Positions 42,875 to 55,510 of a DNA stretch of 64,000 nt are shown piece by piece; position 1 is the first letter of the stretch, and every line of letters starts with the position of its first letter. The notes under the pieces are model-generated. The model saw only the letters and a list, made by a program, of their open reading frames with translations. It was not told the DNA's origin and did no database searches. A program made the position numbers and the translations under genes. The DNA is from Thermoanaerobaculales bacterium (GTDB lineage Bacteria; Acidobacteriota; Thermoanaerobaculia; Thermoanaerobaculales; Sulfomarinibacteraceae), in NCBI GenBank assembly GCA_025456145.1, contig JALOLD010000005.1:30486-94485 (forward strand), written 5' to 3'.

Positions 42875-44355
42875 TGAGCTCGGTCCTCTTTCTCTCGGTG
42901 AACCCCTTCGAGACCCGGGTGGCGCTGCGCGAAAGGGCTCGTCTGGTCTCCTACCGCGCCGAGCGCCACCGGACGTCGAGCGTCGTCGGTAACCTCTACA
43001 AGGGCCGGGTGACCCGCGTGCTCCCCGGAATGCAGGCAGCCTTCGTCGATGTCGGTTTGCCGCGCGACGGCTTCCTCTACGTCCGCGAGGCGGGCGGCAT
43101 TCTCGAGGACTTCACCGACATCTTCCGGGTCGACGACACCCCGAGCCCGACCGAGGTCGTCGACACCGACATCGGAGACCTGCTCCGACAGGGTCAGGAG
43201 ATCCTCGTCCAGGTGGTCAAGGACCCGATCGGAACCAAGGGCGCGCGGATGACCACGCATATCACCCTCCCCGGGCGATTCCTGGTGTTCATGCCGACGG
43301 TGGGCCAGCTCGGGGTGTCGCGCCGGATCGCCGACGACGCCGAACGGGCTCGGCTGAAGGGGGTGATCGAGGCCTTCGGCGGCGGCGGTTGGATCGTCCG
43401 GACCGCCGGTGAAGGCCAGGGGATCCCCGAGCTCGAAGCGGATCGGCGGTACCTCCTCCAGCTGTGGAGCCAGGTCCAGGCCGCGAGCGAGCGAGCCAAG
43501 GCCCCCCATCTCGTCCACCACGAGCTCAGCCCGGTGCTGCGGGCGGTGCGCGACACCTTCACGATCGCGGTCCAGGAGGCCTGGGTCGACGACGAGGAGG
43601 CGTACGAGGAGATCCTCGACTTCCTCGAGCAGACCGACCCGGCCCTCGTGCCGCGGCTCAAGCTGTACCGCAAGTCGACCGACCTGATGAGCGCCTTCGG
43701 GATCGACCGCGAGCTCGAGAAGGCGCTCCGCCCCAAGGTCTGGCTCAAGTCGGGCGGCTACCTCGTGGTCAACCAGACCGAGGCGCTGGTCGCGATCGAC
43801 GTCAACACCGGGAAGTTCGTCGGCAGCACCTCCCTCGAGGAGACCGTCTTCACCCTCAACCTCGAGGCGGTCCGCGAGATCGTCCGTCAGCTGCGGCTGC
43901 GCGATCTCGGCGGGATCGTCGTCATCGACTTCATCGACATGGAGGACCCGGCCCACCGCCTCGAGCTCTACGACGCGCTCCAGGCCGAGCTCGACAACGA
44001 CCCGGCCCGCACCCAGCTGCTCCCGATGTCGGAGATCGGGCTCATCCAGCTGACCCGCAAGCGGACCCGACCGAGCCTCGACCGGACCCTCAGCCGGGAG
44101 TGCCCGTACTGCCACGGCTCGGGGAAGATCAAGGCCCTACCGACCATCTGCCTCGAGATCCGCCGCGAGCTCCTGGCCGCGGCGGTTGCCGAGGTTCGCG
44201 ACCAGGTCTCGCTCGTCGTCCACCCCGAGGTCTCCCACTACCTCCAGGGGCCCTTCCGGGACCTGCTCCGCGAGCTCGAGGAGGTGCACGGGCTCCAGGT
44301 CATCCTGCGCGAGAACCCCCTTCTCCACCAGGAGCAGTTCGAGATCATCGGATAG
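42874..44355 (+). CDS. rng: Ribonuclease E/G family endoribonuclease
   Basis: A 493-residue protein of RNase G length. It has an S1-like N-terminal region (NLYKGRVTRVLPGMQAAFVDVGLPRDGFLYV), catalytic aspartates in ALVAIDVNTGKFVG and GGIVVIDFIDM, and the zinc-link CPYCHGSG. The C-terminal degradosome scaffold of RNase E is absent. It cuts single-stranded AU-rich RNA in rRNA maturation and mRNA decay. Association with the mre cluster is common in Gram-negative bacteria. Confidence 0.96.
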   Translation: MSSVLFLSVNPFETRVALRERARLVSYRAERHRTSSVVGNLYKGRVTRVLPGMQAAFVDVGLPRDGFLYVREAGGILEDFTDIFRVDDTPSPTEVVDTDIGDLLRQGQEILVQVVKDPIGTKGARMTTHITLPGRFLVFMPTVGQLGVSRRIADDAERARLKGVIEAFGGGGWIVRTAGEGQGIPELEADRRYLLQLWSQVQAASERAKAPHLVHHELSPVLRAVRDTFTIAVQEAWVDDEEAYEEILDFLEQTDPALVPRLKLYRKSTDLMSAFGIDRELEKALRPKVWLKSGGYLVVNQTEALVAIDVNTGKFVGSTSLEETVFTLNLEAVREIVRQLRLRDLGGIVVIDFIDMEDPAHRLELYDALQAELDNDPARTQLLPMSEIGLIQLTRKRTRPSLDRTLSRECPYCHGSGKIKALPTICLEIRRELLAAAVAEVRDQVSLVVHPEVSHYLQGPFRDLLRELEEVHGLQVILRENPLLHQEQFEIIG

Positions 44356-44386
44356 CCGAGGACCCTGTTGGGGCGAGTCTCCATCA

Positions 44387-44506
44387 CAACCACAAAGGCT
44401 CAAAGACACGAAGAGGAAGAGAGGGTCGATGGCTTTCCTGGCCTCATGGCCAGGAAAGCCATCGATTCGTCGTGAGCTCCTTCGTGTCTTGGTGTCTTCG
44501 TGGTTG
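44387..44506. repeat. Palindromic repeat element, copy 2
   Basis: The unit begins CAACCACAAAGGCTCAAAG and ends with CTTCGTGGTTG in inverted orientation. The core is a perfect 18-bp inverted repeat (44426-44443 and 44448-44465) with loop TCAT. The ends resemble those at 4711-4835, while the core sequence does not. It lies between the convergent stops of rng and mqnC. Confidence 0.85.
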
Positions 44507-44514
44507 CGACGAAC

Positions 44515-45582
44515 CTACAGCGGTTCGTACAGGGTGCGGCGCTGCCGCGGGGCGAGCCCGGCGCCCGAGATCGTCCGCTCCATCTCGGCCTGAGTCATCC
44601 GGAACTCGACCCCGGCGGCGGCGACGACGTTCTCCTCGAGCATGATCGAGCCGAGGTCGTCGGCGCCGAAGAGGAGCGAGAGCTGGCCGACCTTGGCGCC
44701 CTGGGTCACCCACGAGCCCTGGACATGGTCGATGTTGTCGAGCGCCAGGCGGGCGATGGCGAGGGTTCGCAGGTAGTCGTGCCCCCCGGCGACCTCGACC
44801 TCGCCCTGCAAATCGGTGTTCGAGTCTTGGAAGGTCCAGGGGATGAAGGCGGTGAAGCCGCCGGTCCTGTCCTGGAGCTCGCGGACGGCGAGGAGGTGCT
44901 CGACCCGAGCGGCGACCGGCTCGCCGACACCGAACATCATGGTGGCGGTGGTTCGCAGGCCGAGGTCGTGGGCGACGCCGTGCACCTCGAGCCACTGGGC
45001 GGTGGAGGCCTTGGCGCGAGCCAGGATATGCCGCCTGGTGTCGTCGGACAGGATCTCGGCGCCACCGCCCGGGATCGACTCGAGCCCGGCCGCCATCAGC
45101 CGCGAGATCACCTCGCGCACGGTCATCCTCTCGACCTTTGCGAGAAACCAGATCTCGGGCGCCGAGAAGGCGTGGAGATGGACCGCCGGGAAGCCCGTCT
45201 TGAGCCGCCCCAGCAGATCTTCGTAGAAGTCGAGCCGGAGATCCGGGTGGACGCCGCCCTGGAGCAGGATTCCGGTGCCGCCGGCGGCGACCGTCTCGGC
45301 GACCTTGGCGGCGATCACGTCAAAGGGCAGGAGGTAGGCGTCGCTCGCTCCCTTGGCGCGGTAGAAGGCGCAGAACCGGCAGCGGTAGACGCATACGTTG
45401 GTGTAGTTGATGTTGCGGTCGATGATGTAGGAGGCGACGCCCGGCTCGGTTTTCTGCCGGCGCACCGCGTCCGCCGCCTGACCGAGCTCGATGAGATCGG
45501 AGTGGGTGAACAGCCGGGCGATCTCGTCACCCGAGATGCGCTCGCCTGCGACCGCCCTGTCGAGAATCTCCGAAACACTCAT
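44515..45582 (-). CDS. mqnC: Cyclic dehypoxanthinyl futalosine synthase MqnC
   Basis: A 355-residue radical-SAM enzyme. The cluster motif CVYRCRFC gives Cys64, Cys68 and Cys71. Blocks diagnostic of MqnC are SIPGGGAEILSD and GSIMLEENVVAAAG. MqnC acts in the futalosine route to menaquinone, so the organism probably makes menaquinone that way; mqnA, mqnB, mqnD and mqnE are not in the window. The start is ATG 45582, with AAGGTGAGA upstream. A TTG at 45618 is less likely. Confidence 0.93.
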   Translation of the reverse strand: MSVSEILDRAVAGERISGDEIARLFTHSDLIELGQAADAVRRQKTEPGVASYIIDRNINYTNVCVYRCRFCAFYRAKGASDAYLLPFDVIAAKVAETVAAGGTGILLQGGVHPDLRLDFYEDLLGRLKTGFPAVHLHAFSAPEIWFLAKVERMTVREVISRLMAAGLESIPGGGAEILSDDTRRHILARAKASTAQWLEVHGVAHDLGLRTTATMMFGVGEPVAARVEHLLAVRELQDRTGGFTAFIPWTFQDSNTDLQGEVEVAGGHDYLRTLAIARLALDNIDHVQGSWVTQGAKVGQLSLLFGADDLGSIMLEENVVAAAGVEFRMTQAEMERTISGAGLAPRQRRTLYEPL

Positions 45583-45645
45583 GAGATGAAGTCTCACCTT
45601 GTTGGGGCCGCGTGTCAAGGCGCAAGTCGATGGGTCTGTGGAGGA

Positions 45646-45680
45646 GCTGATGGCTGACGGCTGATGGCTGACCGCTGACG
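45646..45680. repeat. Heptanucleotide tandem repeat (GCTGAYG-type units)
   Basis: Five successive seven-base units read GCTGATG, GCTGACG, GCTGATG, GCTGACC and GCTGACG, starting 64 bases before mqnC and ending two bases from the rho stop. Written in another phase the unit is CTGAYGG. A related heptamer, CTGTYGA, is repeated at 53597. Confidence 0.85.
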
Positions 45681-45681
45681 G

Positions 45682-47046
45682 CTAGCCCTGCGACATGGCC
45701 TCCAGGAACTCCTTGTTGGTCGGGACCTGACCCAGGCGCTCGAGCAGGAGCTCCATCGCCTCCACCGGCGACAGCGACGACAGCACCTTGCGCAGCACCC
45801 AGATCCTGCGCAGCTCCCACTCGTCGATCAGGAGCTCCTCCTTGCGGGTGCCCGACCGGTGGATGTCGATCGACGGGAAGACCCGGCGCTCGACGAGCTT
45901 GCGGTCGAGGTGGACCTCCATGTTGCCGGTCCCCTTGAACTCCTCGAAGATCACGTCGTCCATCCGCGAGCCGGTGTCGATGAGGGCGGTACCGACGATG
46001 GTCAGGCTGCCCCCCTCCTCGATGTTGCGGGCGGCGCCGAAGAAGCGCTTGGGCTTTTGCAGGGCGTTCGAGTCGACGCCGCCGGAGAGGACCTTCCCCG
46101 AGGGCGGGACGACCGTGTTGTAGGCCCGGGCGAGCCGGGTGATCGAGTCGAGCAGGATCACCACGTCGCGCTTGTGCTCGACCAGGCGCTTGGCCTTTTC
46201 GATCACCATCTCGGCGACCTGGACGTGGCGGGTGGCGGGCTCGTCGAAGGTCGAGGAGATGACCTCGCCGTGCACCGAGCGCTGCATGTCGGTGACCTCC
46301 TCGGGTCGCTCGTCGATCAGCAGGACGATCAACGTCACCTCGGGATGGTTGGTGGTGATCGAATTGGCGATCGCCTGGAGCATCATGGTCTTTCCGGTAC
46401 GCGGTGGCGCCACCAGGAGCCCGCGCTGCCCCTTGCCGAGCGGCGTCGTCAGATCCATCACCCGCGAGGTCATGTTGTCCGGCACCTCGAGGGTGATCCG
46501 CTCCTCGGGGTAGAGCGGGGTCAGGCTGTCGAAGTGGACCTTCTCCATCGCCACCTCGGGCGGCTCGAAGTTGATCGCCTCGACCTTGATCAGTGCGAAG
46601 TACCGCTCGCCCTCCTTGGGCGGGCGGATCTGACCCGACACGGTGTCGCCGGTGTGCAGGTTGAACCTTCGGATCTGGGACGGCGACACGTAAATGTCGT
46701 CGGGCCCCGGGAGGTAGTTGTACTCGGGCGCCCGGAGAAAGCCGAAGCCCTCCGGAAGCACCTCGAGCACGCCCTCGCCGAAGATCAGGCCTTCGCGCTC
46801 GGTCTGGCGCTGGAGGATGCGGAAGATGAGGTCCTGCCGCCGCATCCCGGTCGGATTCTCGACCGCCAGAGTCTTGGCAACCCCGCACAGCTCGTTGATC
46901 GTCATCTCCTTGAGCTGGGTCAGGTCGAGCCGGCCCTCCTGGGCGGCGGCCGCCGCAGCCGCCTGCTCCCGCTCCTCGATCTCGTCGTCGAGGTCGAGGG
47001 GGATCACCACCGGTTCGTCGCCGTTCGTCTTCTTCTTGCGTACCAT
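45682..47046 (-). CDS. rho: Transcription termination factor Rho
   Basis: A 454-residue Rho. It has a Rho_N-type helical part (about residues 40-85, with [27 protein letters not shown]), an OB-fold RNA-binding domain ([31 protein letters not shown]), Walker [12 protein letters not shown] and Walker [17 protein letters not shown], and the R-loop [21 protein letters not shown]. It is an RNA helicase that terminates transcription. The start lies one base after the engB stop, and the gene follows engB and lon in a run on the minus strand. Confidence 0.98.
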   Translation of the reverse strand: MVRKKKTNGDEPVVIPLDLDDEIEEREQAAAAAAAQEGRLDLTQLKEMTINELCGVAKTLAVENPTGMRRQDLIFRILQRQTEREGLIFGEGVLEVLPEGFGFLRAPEYNYLPGPDDIYVSPSQIRRFNLHTGDTVSGQIRPPKEGERYFALIKVEAINFEPPEVAMEKVHFDSLTPLYPEERITLEVPDNMTSRVMDLTTPLGKGQRGLLVAPPRTGKTMMLQAIANSITTNHPEVTLIVLLIDERPEEVTDMQRSVHGEVISSTFDEPATRHVQVAEMVIEKAKRLVEHKRDVVILLDSITRLARAYNTVVPPSGKVLSGGVDSNALQKPKRFFGAARNIEEGGSLTIVGTALIDTGSRMDDVIFEEFKGTGNMEVHLDRKLVERRVFPSIDIHRSGTRKEELLIDEWELRRIWVLRKVLSSLSPVEAMELLLERLGQVPTNKEFLEAMSQG

Positions 47047-47047
47047 G

Positions 47048-47647
47048 TCATGTACTCCGTTGGGTCTTCCATGATTCGATGAGCTCGTCGATCCGTCCGA
47101 GCAGCTCGCCCCGTCCCTCTCCGGTCTTGACGCTCACCACGAGGGGCGGCCGCGTCAGACCGAGCTGCTGCTGCACCGCGCGCCGCATGCTCGTCCGGTG
47201 GCCCCGCTTGACCTTGTCGGCCTTGGTGAGCACGACGAGGCGTTCGCGGCCGTGGGCGAGCAGCAGCTGTTGGAGACCGAGGTCGAGATCGGTCGGACCG
47301 TGCCGCACGTCCATCAGGGTGACGACTCCGGCGAGCCGCTCCTCGTTCGCGAGATAGCTCCCGAGCTCTCGACCCCACTCCTCCTGGAGCTGACGGGCGA
47401 CCCGTGCGAAGCCGTAACCGGGCAGGTCGACGAGAAAGAACGACCGGTTGACGAGGAAGAAGTTCAGGGTCCGCGTCTTGCCCGGCGCCTTCGCGACTCG
47501 TGCCAGGTTCTGCCTCAGCATCCAGTTGAGGAGGCTCGATTTACCGACGTTCGAGCGGCCGGCGACCGCGATGTGGGGAAACCACTCTTGCGGTCGATCC
47601 GACGCCTTGAGCGCCGATCCACGGAAGCTGACCTCACGAATCTCCAC
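47048..47647 (-). CDS. engB: Ribosome biogenesis GTPase EngB (YsxC/YihA)
   Basis: A 199-residue TrmE-Era-type GTPase with G1 [10 protein letters not shown]3 [11 protein letters not shown]4 TKAD and family blocks [11 protein letters not shown] and MDVRHGP. It acts in 50S ribosomal subunit assembly. It starts with GTG four bases after the lon stop and ends one base before rho. Confidence 0.96.
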   Translation of the reverse strand: MEIREVSFRGSALKASDRPQEWFPHIAVAGRSNVGKSSLLNWMLRQNLARVAKAPGKTRTLNFFLVNRSFFLVDLPGYGFARVARQLQEEWGRELGSYLANEERLAGVVTLMDVRHGPTDLDLGLQQLLLAHGRERLVVLTKADKVKRGHRTSMRRAVQQQLGLTRPPLVVSVKTGEGRGELLGRIDELIESWKTQRST

Positions 47648-47651
47648 GCTG

Positions 47652-50054
<2,403 letters not shown>

Positions 50055-50132
50055 CAGTCGGTCTTTCGTCGTGGGGGTTTCTTCTCGGACTGGGGTCGTG
50101 GATCGGATGGGCGCAGCGGCGCGCCCGGCCTG

Positions 50133-51368
<1,236 letters not shown>

Positions 51369-51384
51369 GCATCCTCCTCAGATC

Positions 51385-51390
51385 ATTGTA
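51385..51390 (-). promoter_or_regulatory. -10 box upstream of clpX
   Basis: TACAAT on the minus strand (ATTGTA at 51385-51390) lies between the clpP stop and the clpX start, leaving a short leader with the GAGGAGG site. No clear -35 element was seen. Confidence 0.45.
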
Positions 51391-51403
51391 TCCCAAGTCC
51401 GGT

Positions 51404-51988
51404 CTACTCCCTGGAAACAATGATCTTGTCGATGAGACCGTAGCCCCGGGCGGCGTCGGCCTCGAGAATGAAGTCGCGCTCAGTGTCCAGGTTGATCTTG
51501 TCGATCGGCTGGCCGGTGTGGCGGGCGAGGATCCCGTTGAGCCGCTCGCGAAGCCGCATGATGTCCTTGGCGTGGATGTCGATGTCGGTCGCCTGGCCGC
51601 CGAGACCCGACATCAGCGGCTGGTGGAGCAGGACCCGGCTGTGGGGCAGGGCGAAGCGCTTGCCGGCCGCGCCGCCGGCGAGCAGCACCGCCCCCATCGA
51701 GGCGGCCTGGCCGAGGGCGATGGTCGCGACGTCGGGCTTGACGTACTGCATCGTGTCGTAGATCGCGAGGCCGGCGGTGATCGAGCCGCCCGGGGTGTTG
51801 ACGTAGAGGTAGATGTCCTTCTCGGGGTTCTCGGCCTCGAGGAAGAGCAGCTGGGCGATGACCAGCGAGGCCACCTGGTCGTCGATCGCCGAGCCGAGAA
51901 AGATCACGTTGTCCTTGAGCAGCCGCGAGTAGATGTCGTACGCCCGCTCGCCCCGGCTCGACTGCTCGATCACCATTGGTACCAGCAT
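51404..51988 (-). CDS. clpP: ATP-dependent Clp protease proteolytic subunit ClpP
   Basis: A 194-residue ClpP with catalytic Ser97 ([11 protein letters not shown]), His122 (SRVLLHQP) and Asp172 (DTERD). The handle helix region [19 protein letters not shown] is typical. It forms the proteolytic chamber with ClpX. The ATG shares its A with the tig stop (TGATG), so it is translated after trigger factor. Confidence 0.98.
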   Translation of the reverse strand: MLVPMVIEQSSRGERAYDIYSRLLKDNVIFLGSAIDDQVASLVIAQLLFLEAENPEKDIYLYVNTPGGSITAGLAIYDTMQYVKPDVATIALGQAASMGAVLLAGGAAGKRFALPHSRVLLHQPLMSGLGGQATDIDIHAKDIMRLRERLNGILARHTGQPIDKINLDTERDFILEADAARGYGLIDKIIVSRE

Positions 51989-53271
51989 CACTCCACCTCC
52001 CCGCCGGCACGGCGGATCATCTCGTCGACCACCGAGGTGATCCGGGCCGCGTGGCGGATGCTCTCGAGCTTCTCCTCGGCCACCAGGTTCGCCTTGTGCT
52101 CGGCCGGCGGAATCCCGAGCTGCGCCGCCTCGGCGGCGATGAAGGCCTCGACCTCGGCCTCGGGGACCGGCGTGCCCCAGACCGTGGCGAGCTGCTCCAG
52201 CACCAGGTTGTCGGCGACGTGCTGGCGGGCCGACGGCTCGGCCTTGGCCGCGAGCTCCTGCCACTTGAAGTTCCCGTCGGCCGGGCCCAGGCCCTGGATC
52301 GCCATCTGGTAGGCGTAGCGGTTGACGCTCTCACTGACCGCGTTCTGGACCAGCGACCCGGGCAGCTGATTGAGGTCGATGCCGGTCTCGAGGTAGTCGA
52401 GCAGCGCACGCCGCCAGCGATCCCGCCGTTCGGCCCGTTTTCGGCGCGTCAGCGCCTCGCCGACCCGCCGCCGGAGGTCGTCGAGGCTCTCGAGCCCGAC
52501 ACCCTTGGCCAAACCGTCGTCGATCCCGGGGATCTCCTTGCGCTTGAGACCCTTGACGACGACCGTGTAGGTCACCGTCTTGCCTGCCCGATCGGCCTTC
52601 TCGTCGTCGTCGGGGAAGGTCCTGCTGGCCTGCCGGGTCTCGCCGACCGCTGCCCCCTGGAGGGCCTCGCTGACCTCCGGCGGCACCGCCTCGGAGCCGA
52701 GGACGAAACGGGCATCCGACTCCTCGTACGGCTCCTCCGCGGCGCCCTCCATCGTCCCGGTCAGATCGGCCTCGACGAGCATGCCGTCGGCGGCACGCCC
52801 CTCCTCGACGGGGACCCAGACGGCCTGCTGCTCGGCGAGCCGCTCGAGCTCGAGGTTGGTCTCCGCGTCGGCCACCTCGAGGGAGATCTCCGGAAGCGAC
52901 GCCCCGCCGAGATCGGGCAGGTCGAAGCTCGGCCGGACCTCGAGCCGAGCGGTCATGCGGAACGACCCGTCCTCGGTGAAGCCGACGTCGTGGAGCTCCG
53001 GCATGGTCAGGGGCTGCAGCTCGGTCTCCCCGTCCATGACCTCCCGCCAGACCAGCTCGCTGAGATGGTCCTTGAGCTCGGTCTCGATGTCCTCGGCAAA
53101 CCTCGCCCGGATCATCGACTCCGGCGCCTTGCCGCTGCGAAAGCCCGGGAGCCTTGCCCGCGAACGGATCGAGCGGACGATCTGCTGCCGTTCGCGGACG
53201 ACGACCTCGGGCGCGAGGCTGCCCTCGATCTCGATCCGGAAGTTGGCCTGCTCGGTGAGCCTGTAGGTCAT
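51988..53271 (-). CDS. tig: Trigger factor (ribosome-associated chaperone)
   Basis: A 427-residue protein with the ribosome-binding domain (residues about 1-115, with the signature [15 protein letters not shown]), a central FKBP-type domain that is rather diverged (about 145-240), and the helical chaperone C-domain. It binds nascent chains at the ribosome exit. The order tig-clpP-clpX-lon is widely conserved. ATG 53271 has a GGAGAG site and lies just after the tRNA-Leu gene. Confidence 0.95.
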   Translation of the reverse strand: MTYRLTEQANFRIEIEGSLAPEVVVRERQQIVRSIRSRARLPGFRSGKAPESMIRARFAEDIETELKDHLSELVWREVMDGETELQPLTMPELHDVGFTEDGSFRMTARLEVRPSFDLPDLGGASLPEISLEVADAETNLELERLAEQQAVWVPVEEGRAADGMLVEADLTGTMEGAAEEPYEESDARFVLGSEAVPPEVSEALQGAAVGETRQASRTFPDDDEKADRAGKTVTYTVVVKGLKRKEIPGIDDGLAKGVGLESLDDLRRRVGEALTRRKRAERRDRWRRALLDYLETGIDLNQLPGSLVQNAVSESVNRYAYQMAIQGLGPADGNFKWQELAAKAEPSARQHVADNLVLEQLATVWGTPVPEAEVEAFIAAEAAQLGIPPAEHKANLVAEEKLESIRHAARITSVVDEMIRRAGGEVE

Positions 53272-53285
53272 GAGTTCTCTCCGGT

Positions 53286-53372
53286 TGGTGCGAAAGGGGG
53301 GAGTCGAACCCCCACGGGGTGTCCCCCACGAGATCCTAAGTCTCGCGCGTCTACCGGTTCCGCCACTTTCGC
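53286..53372 (-). tRNA. tRNA-Leu (anticodon UAG)
   Basis: The minus strand folds as a cloverleaf: acceptor GCGAAAG pairs with CTTTCGC, followed by A and an encoded CCA. The anticodon arm CGAGA-CTTAGGA-TCTCG gives anticodon TAG (UAG). A long variable arm (class II, as in Leu) and a TTCGACTCC T-loop are present. Confidence 0.96.
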
Positions 53373-53392
53373 GCGGATAGCGGATGAGGGAG

Positions 53393-53468
53393 TGGTGAGC
53401 CGTGGAGGAATCGAACCTCCAACCTAGGGATTAAGAGTCCCTTGCTCTGCCAATTGAGCTAACGGCCC
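53393..53468 (-). tRNA. tRNA-Lys (anticodon CUU)
   Basis: The minus strand reads GGGCCGTTAGCTCAATTGG, with acceptor arms GGGCCGT/ACGGCTC (one G-T pair) and an encoded CCA. The anticodon loop CTCTTAA gives CTT (CUU), decoding AAG. The T-arm GGAGG-TTCGATT-CCTCC is standard. It is 20 bases from tRNA-Leu, and the two may be co-transcribed. Confidence 0.96.
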
Positions 53469-53520
53469 ACGGCGTCGCGCACTCTACATGAAATCGGTGT
53501 GTGGGGCAAGACCCACACGA

Positions 53521-53637
53521 GTCGACAGCTCACAGTCGACAGTCGACAGGTCCACCGCACCGAACCCGATGGTCCATCCAAGATCTCCACCGTCACCTGT
53601 TGACTGTTGACTGTCGACTGTCGACTGTCGACTGTTT
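53521..53637. repeat. Heptamer-based inverted element (ACAGTCG / CTGTYGA units)
   Basis: The right arm (53597-53631) is five seven-base units, CTGTTGA twice and CTGTCGA three times, then a partial unit. The left arm (53521-53550) carries the complementary units, ACAGTCG twice with a flanking GTCGACAG. The arms can pair around about 45 bases of unique sequence. It lies between the tRNA pair and the next gene. Confidence 0.8.
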
Positions 53638-53659
53638 CCTCCGTCCGGCGCCGACGCGG

Positions 53660-54379
53660 TCAGCGGTGGACGAGGTGCTTGATCTCCGACTGGCCGAGGA
53701 CCGACTCCGCGGTGATGACCACCGCCGAGGTCCCACCGTTGAACTCGGGGAGCGGGGCGTTCGCGGTGAACACCCCGTCGGCGTCGGTCTCGCCCTCGGC
53801 GAGGACCAGCCGTCGCGGCTCGGAGGTGGACTTGAAGAGCACCGTGATCTGGACCCCGGACTGGGCCGAGTTGGACTGCGAGTCGACCGCCGAGATCGCG
53901 ATCTCGGCCTCCCGACCGTAGACGAAGTCGTGCCGGTTGACCGCTCGCAGCACGAGGTGCGCACGCCCCCGCTGGGCCTCGAGGTAGCTGAGGATCACCT
54001 GGTCGAGGGTCGACTCGGCGGCTCCGTCGGCCGCGCCGCCCCCGACCTCGCCCGGGTGCTCGCCCCCGTCGCGCGAGATGTTGGTATCGTCGTCGTCGCC
54101 GATCGGCGGCTCGACTCCATCGGTCAGCTGGACGAGCCGGCCGCGGCGGATCGCCTCGCCGATCGTCCGGTGCTGGCGCTCCATGAGGGTCGCGATGGTG
54201 TTGGCGTCGACATCCTCCTCGACCAGCTCTCGATAGGAGGTCCGGCGCGAGTAGAGGATCTCGCCCCGGGCGTAGACCAGGGTCTCGACGACCGGGTTCG
54301 ACCGACCCTTGTCCTCGGTCTGGACGTGGTAGGTCGTTCCCCCGTGCTCGATATCGGTGTTGTACCCTGTGAGAACCAC
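53660..54379 (-). CDS. Conserved hypothetical protein
   Basis: A 239-residue soluble protein that begins VVLTGYNTDIEHGGTTYHVQTEDKG, a pattern I associate with conserved hypothetical proteins of acidobacteria and deltaproteobacteria. The C-terminal half includes the beta-rich VQITVLFKSTSEPRRLVLAEGETDADGVFTANAPLP, possibly Ig-like. A low-complexity acidic/Gly linker separates the two parts. No function can be assigned. The GTG at 54379 was chosen because it places the conserved GYNTD segment at the N-terminus. A TTG at 54439 would add 20 residues. Confidence 0.68.
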   Translation of the reverse strand: MVLTGYNTDIEHGGTTYHVQTEDKGRSNPVVETLVYARGEILYSRRTSYRELVEEDVDANTIATLMERQHRTIGEAIRRGRLVQLTDGVEPPIGDDDDTNISRDGGEHPGEVGGGAADGAAESTLDQVILSYLEAQRGRAHLVLRAVNRHDFVYGREAEIAISAVDSQSNSAQSGVQITVLFKSTSEPRRLVLAEGETDADGVFTANAPLPEFNGGTSAVVITAESVLGQSEIKHLVHR

Positions 54380-54479
54380 CGCGTCGGCTCCATCCAACTC
54401 GACGCCTCCCAGGCTACCGTCTCGTCGGTTGATGGTCAATCGGGGGCGCGCCCGGACGGCGCCCTGCCGGATGCCGATC

Positions 54480-54485
54480 TACAAT
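54480..54485 (+). promoter_or_regulatory. -10 box eight bases before the LMW phosphatase start
   Basis: TACAAT at 54480-54485 ends eight bases before GTG 54494. Initiation at the usual distance would leave at most a one- or two-base leader. Confidence 0.5.
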
Positions 54486-54493
54486 GGGTCGTC

Positions 54494-54919
54494 GTGGAGC
54501 CTCTGTCGGTCCTCTTCATCTGTGTCGGGAACACCTGCCGCTCGCCGATGGCCGAAGCCATCGCCCGGGGCCTCGGCGGAGGGGCGGTCCGCGCCGAGTC
54601 GGCCGGCCTCGCTCCCTTCGGCCGGATCGTCGGCCCGACCCTCGAGGCGCTCGGCGCCCTCGGCTACAGCGCCGACGGCCTGTCGTCGAAGGGTCTCGAC
54701 GCGGTCGACCTGGAGGGCTTCGACATCATCGTCTCGCTGCTCGGGCCGGCCGGTCTGAGCTTCCTGCCGCCGTCGCTCGGCGCCCAGCTCGAGTCGTGGC
54801 CGATCCCCGATCCCTACGGCGAGGACTTCGAGCTCTACTGCGCCGTGGCTCGCCAGATCGAGGGCCGCATCCGCGAGCTGCTCGCCGACCGGACGAGCCG
54901 GGAACTCGAGCTGGTCTGA
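54494..54919 (+). CDS. Low-molecular-weight protein-tyrosine-phosphatase-like protein
   Basis: The 141-residue protein carries the P-loop ICVGNTCRSPMAEAIA with nucleophile Cys10 and Arg16 (CX5R), and the acid/base Asp in PIPDPYGEDFE. This is the LMW-PTP pattern, shared with arsenate reductases of the thioredoxin-linked type. The presence of DP near the C-terminus favours a phosphatase. The substrate is unknown. The GTG start follows a TACAAT box, and the frame is open far upstream but without family character. Confidence 0.85.
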   Translation: MEPLSVLFICVGNTCRSPMAEAIARGLGGGAVRAESAGLAPFGRIVGPTLEALGALGYSADGLSSKGLDAVDLEGFDIIVSLLGPAGLSFLPPSLGAQLESWPIPDPYGEDFELYCAVARQIEGRIRELLADRTSRELELV

Positions 54920-55012
54920 GGGGTCACACCCATCGGGCGACCCGCGGCCGCCCGCGACCACACGAACCTCGGGATCGCACCCCCGGACGGCGAGCCGTGG
55001 CACACTACGGGG

Positions 55013-55510
55013 GTGAACTTCGACGAGGTTTACGATCGCTTTCGTCGGCCGATCTGGCGCCTCGCACGACGGCTCACGAGGAGCGATGAGGAGGCCCTTG
55101 ATGCGACCCAGGAGATCTTCCTCCGCGTCTGGCGCGGGCTGGCCGGGTTCCGGGGCGAGGCCAAGCTCTCGACCTGGGTCTTCCAGATCGCCTGGAACTA
55201 CCTCCGAGCCCATCATCGTCGGCAGGGTCGCCACCTCGCGGTGGTCGCGGTCTCGCCCGACGAGGTCGTCGCACGAGCCCCCGACCCGGCCCCCGGACCG
55301 GAGCAGCAGACCGTTGCGGCCGATCTTCTCGCCCGGGTCGCGGGAGCGATGGATCGGCTGCCCGAGCACTATCGCGCGGTGCTCTGGCTGCGCGACGCGG
55401 AGGACCTCAGCTACGCCGAGATCGCCGAGGTGCTCGACCTGCCGATCGGCACCGTGCGGTCGCGGCTGGCTCGCGCCCGGCTCGCGCTCAAGGAGGCGGT
55501 AGGGCTGTGA
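55013..55510 (+). CDS. ECF-type RNA polymerase sigma factor
   Basis: The 165-residue protein has sigma region 2 (about 5-75: DEEALDATQEIFLRVWRGLAGFRGEAKLSTWVFQIAWN) and region 4 (about 105-160: MDRLPEHYRAVLWLRDAEDLSYAEIAEVLDLPIGTVRSRLARAR), with no region 3. This is the ECF group-4 layout. It directs RNA polymerase to stress or envelope promoters. It overlaps the next gene (GTGA), whose product looks like its anti-sigma factor. The GTG start lies after a G-rich stretch. Confidence 0.93.
   Translation: MNFDEVYDRFRRPIWRLARRLTRSDEEALDATQEIFLRVWRGLAGFRGEAKLSTWVFQIAWNYLRAHHRRQGRHLAVVAVSPDEVVARAPDPAPGPEQQTVAADLLARVAGAMDRLPEHYRAVLWLRDAEDLSYAEIAEVLDLPIGTVRSRLARARLALKEAVGL

Noticed and set aside
45646..45680. 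Heptamer array as a CRISPR or attachment site
   Set aside because: No spacers, no integrase and no duplicated flank; it is a simple tandem repeat.
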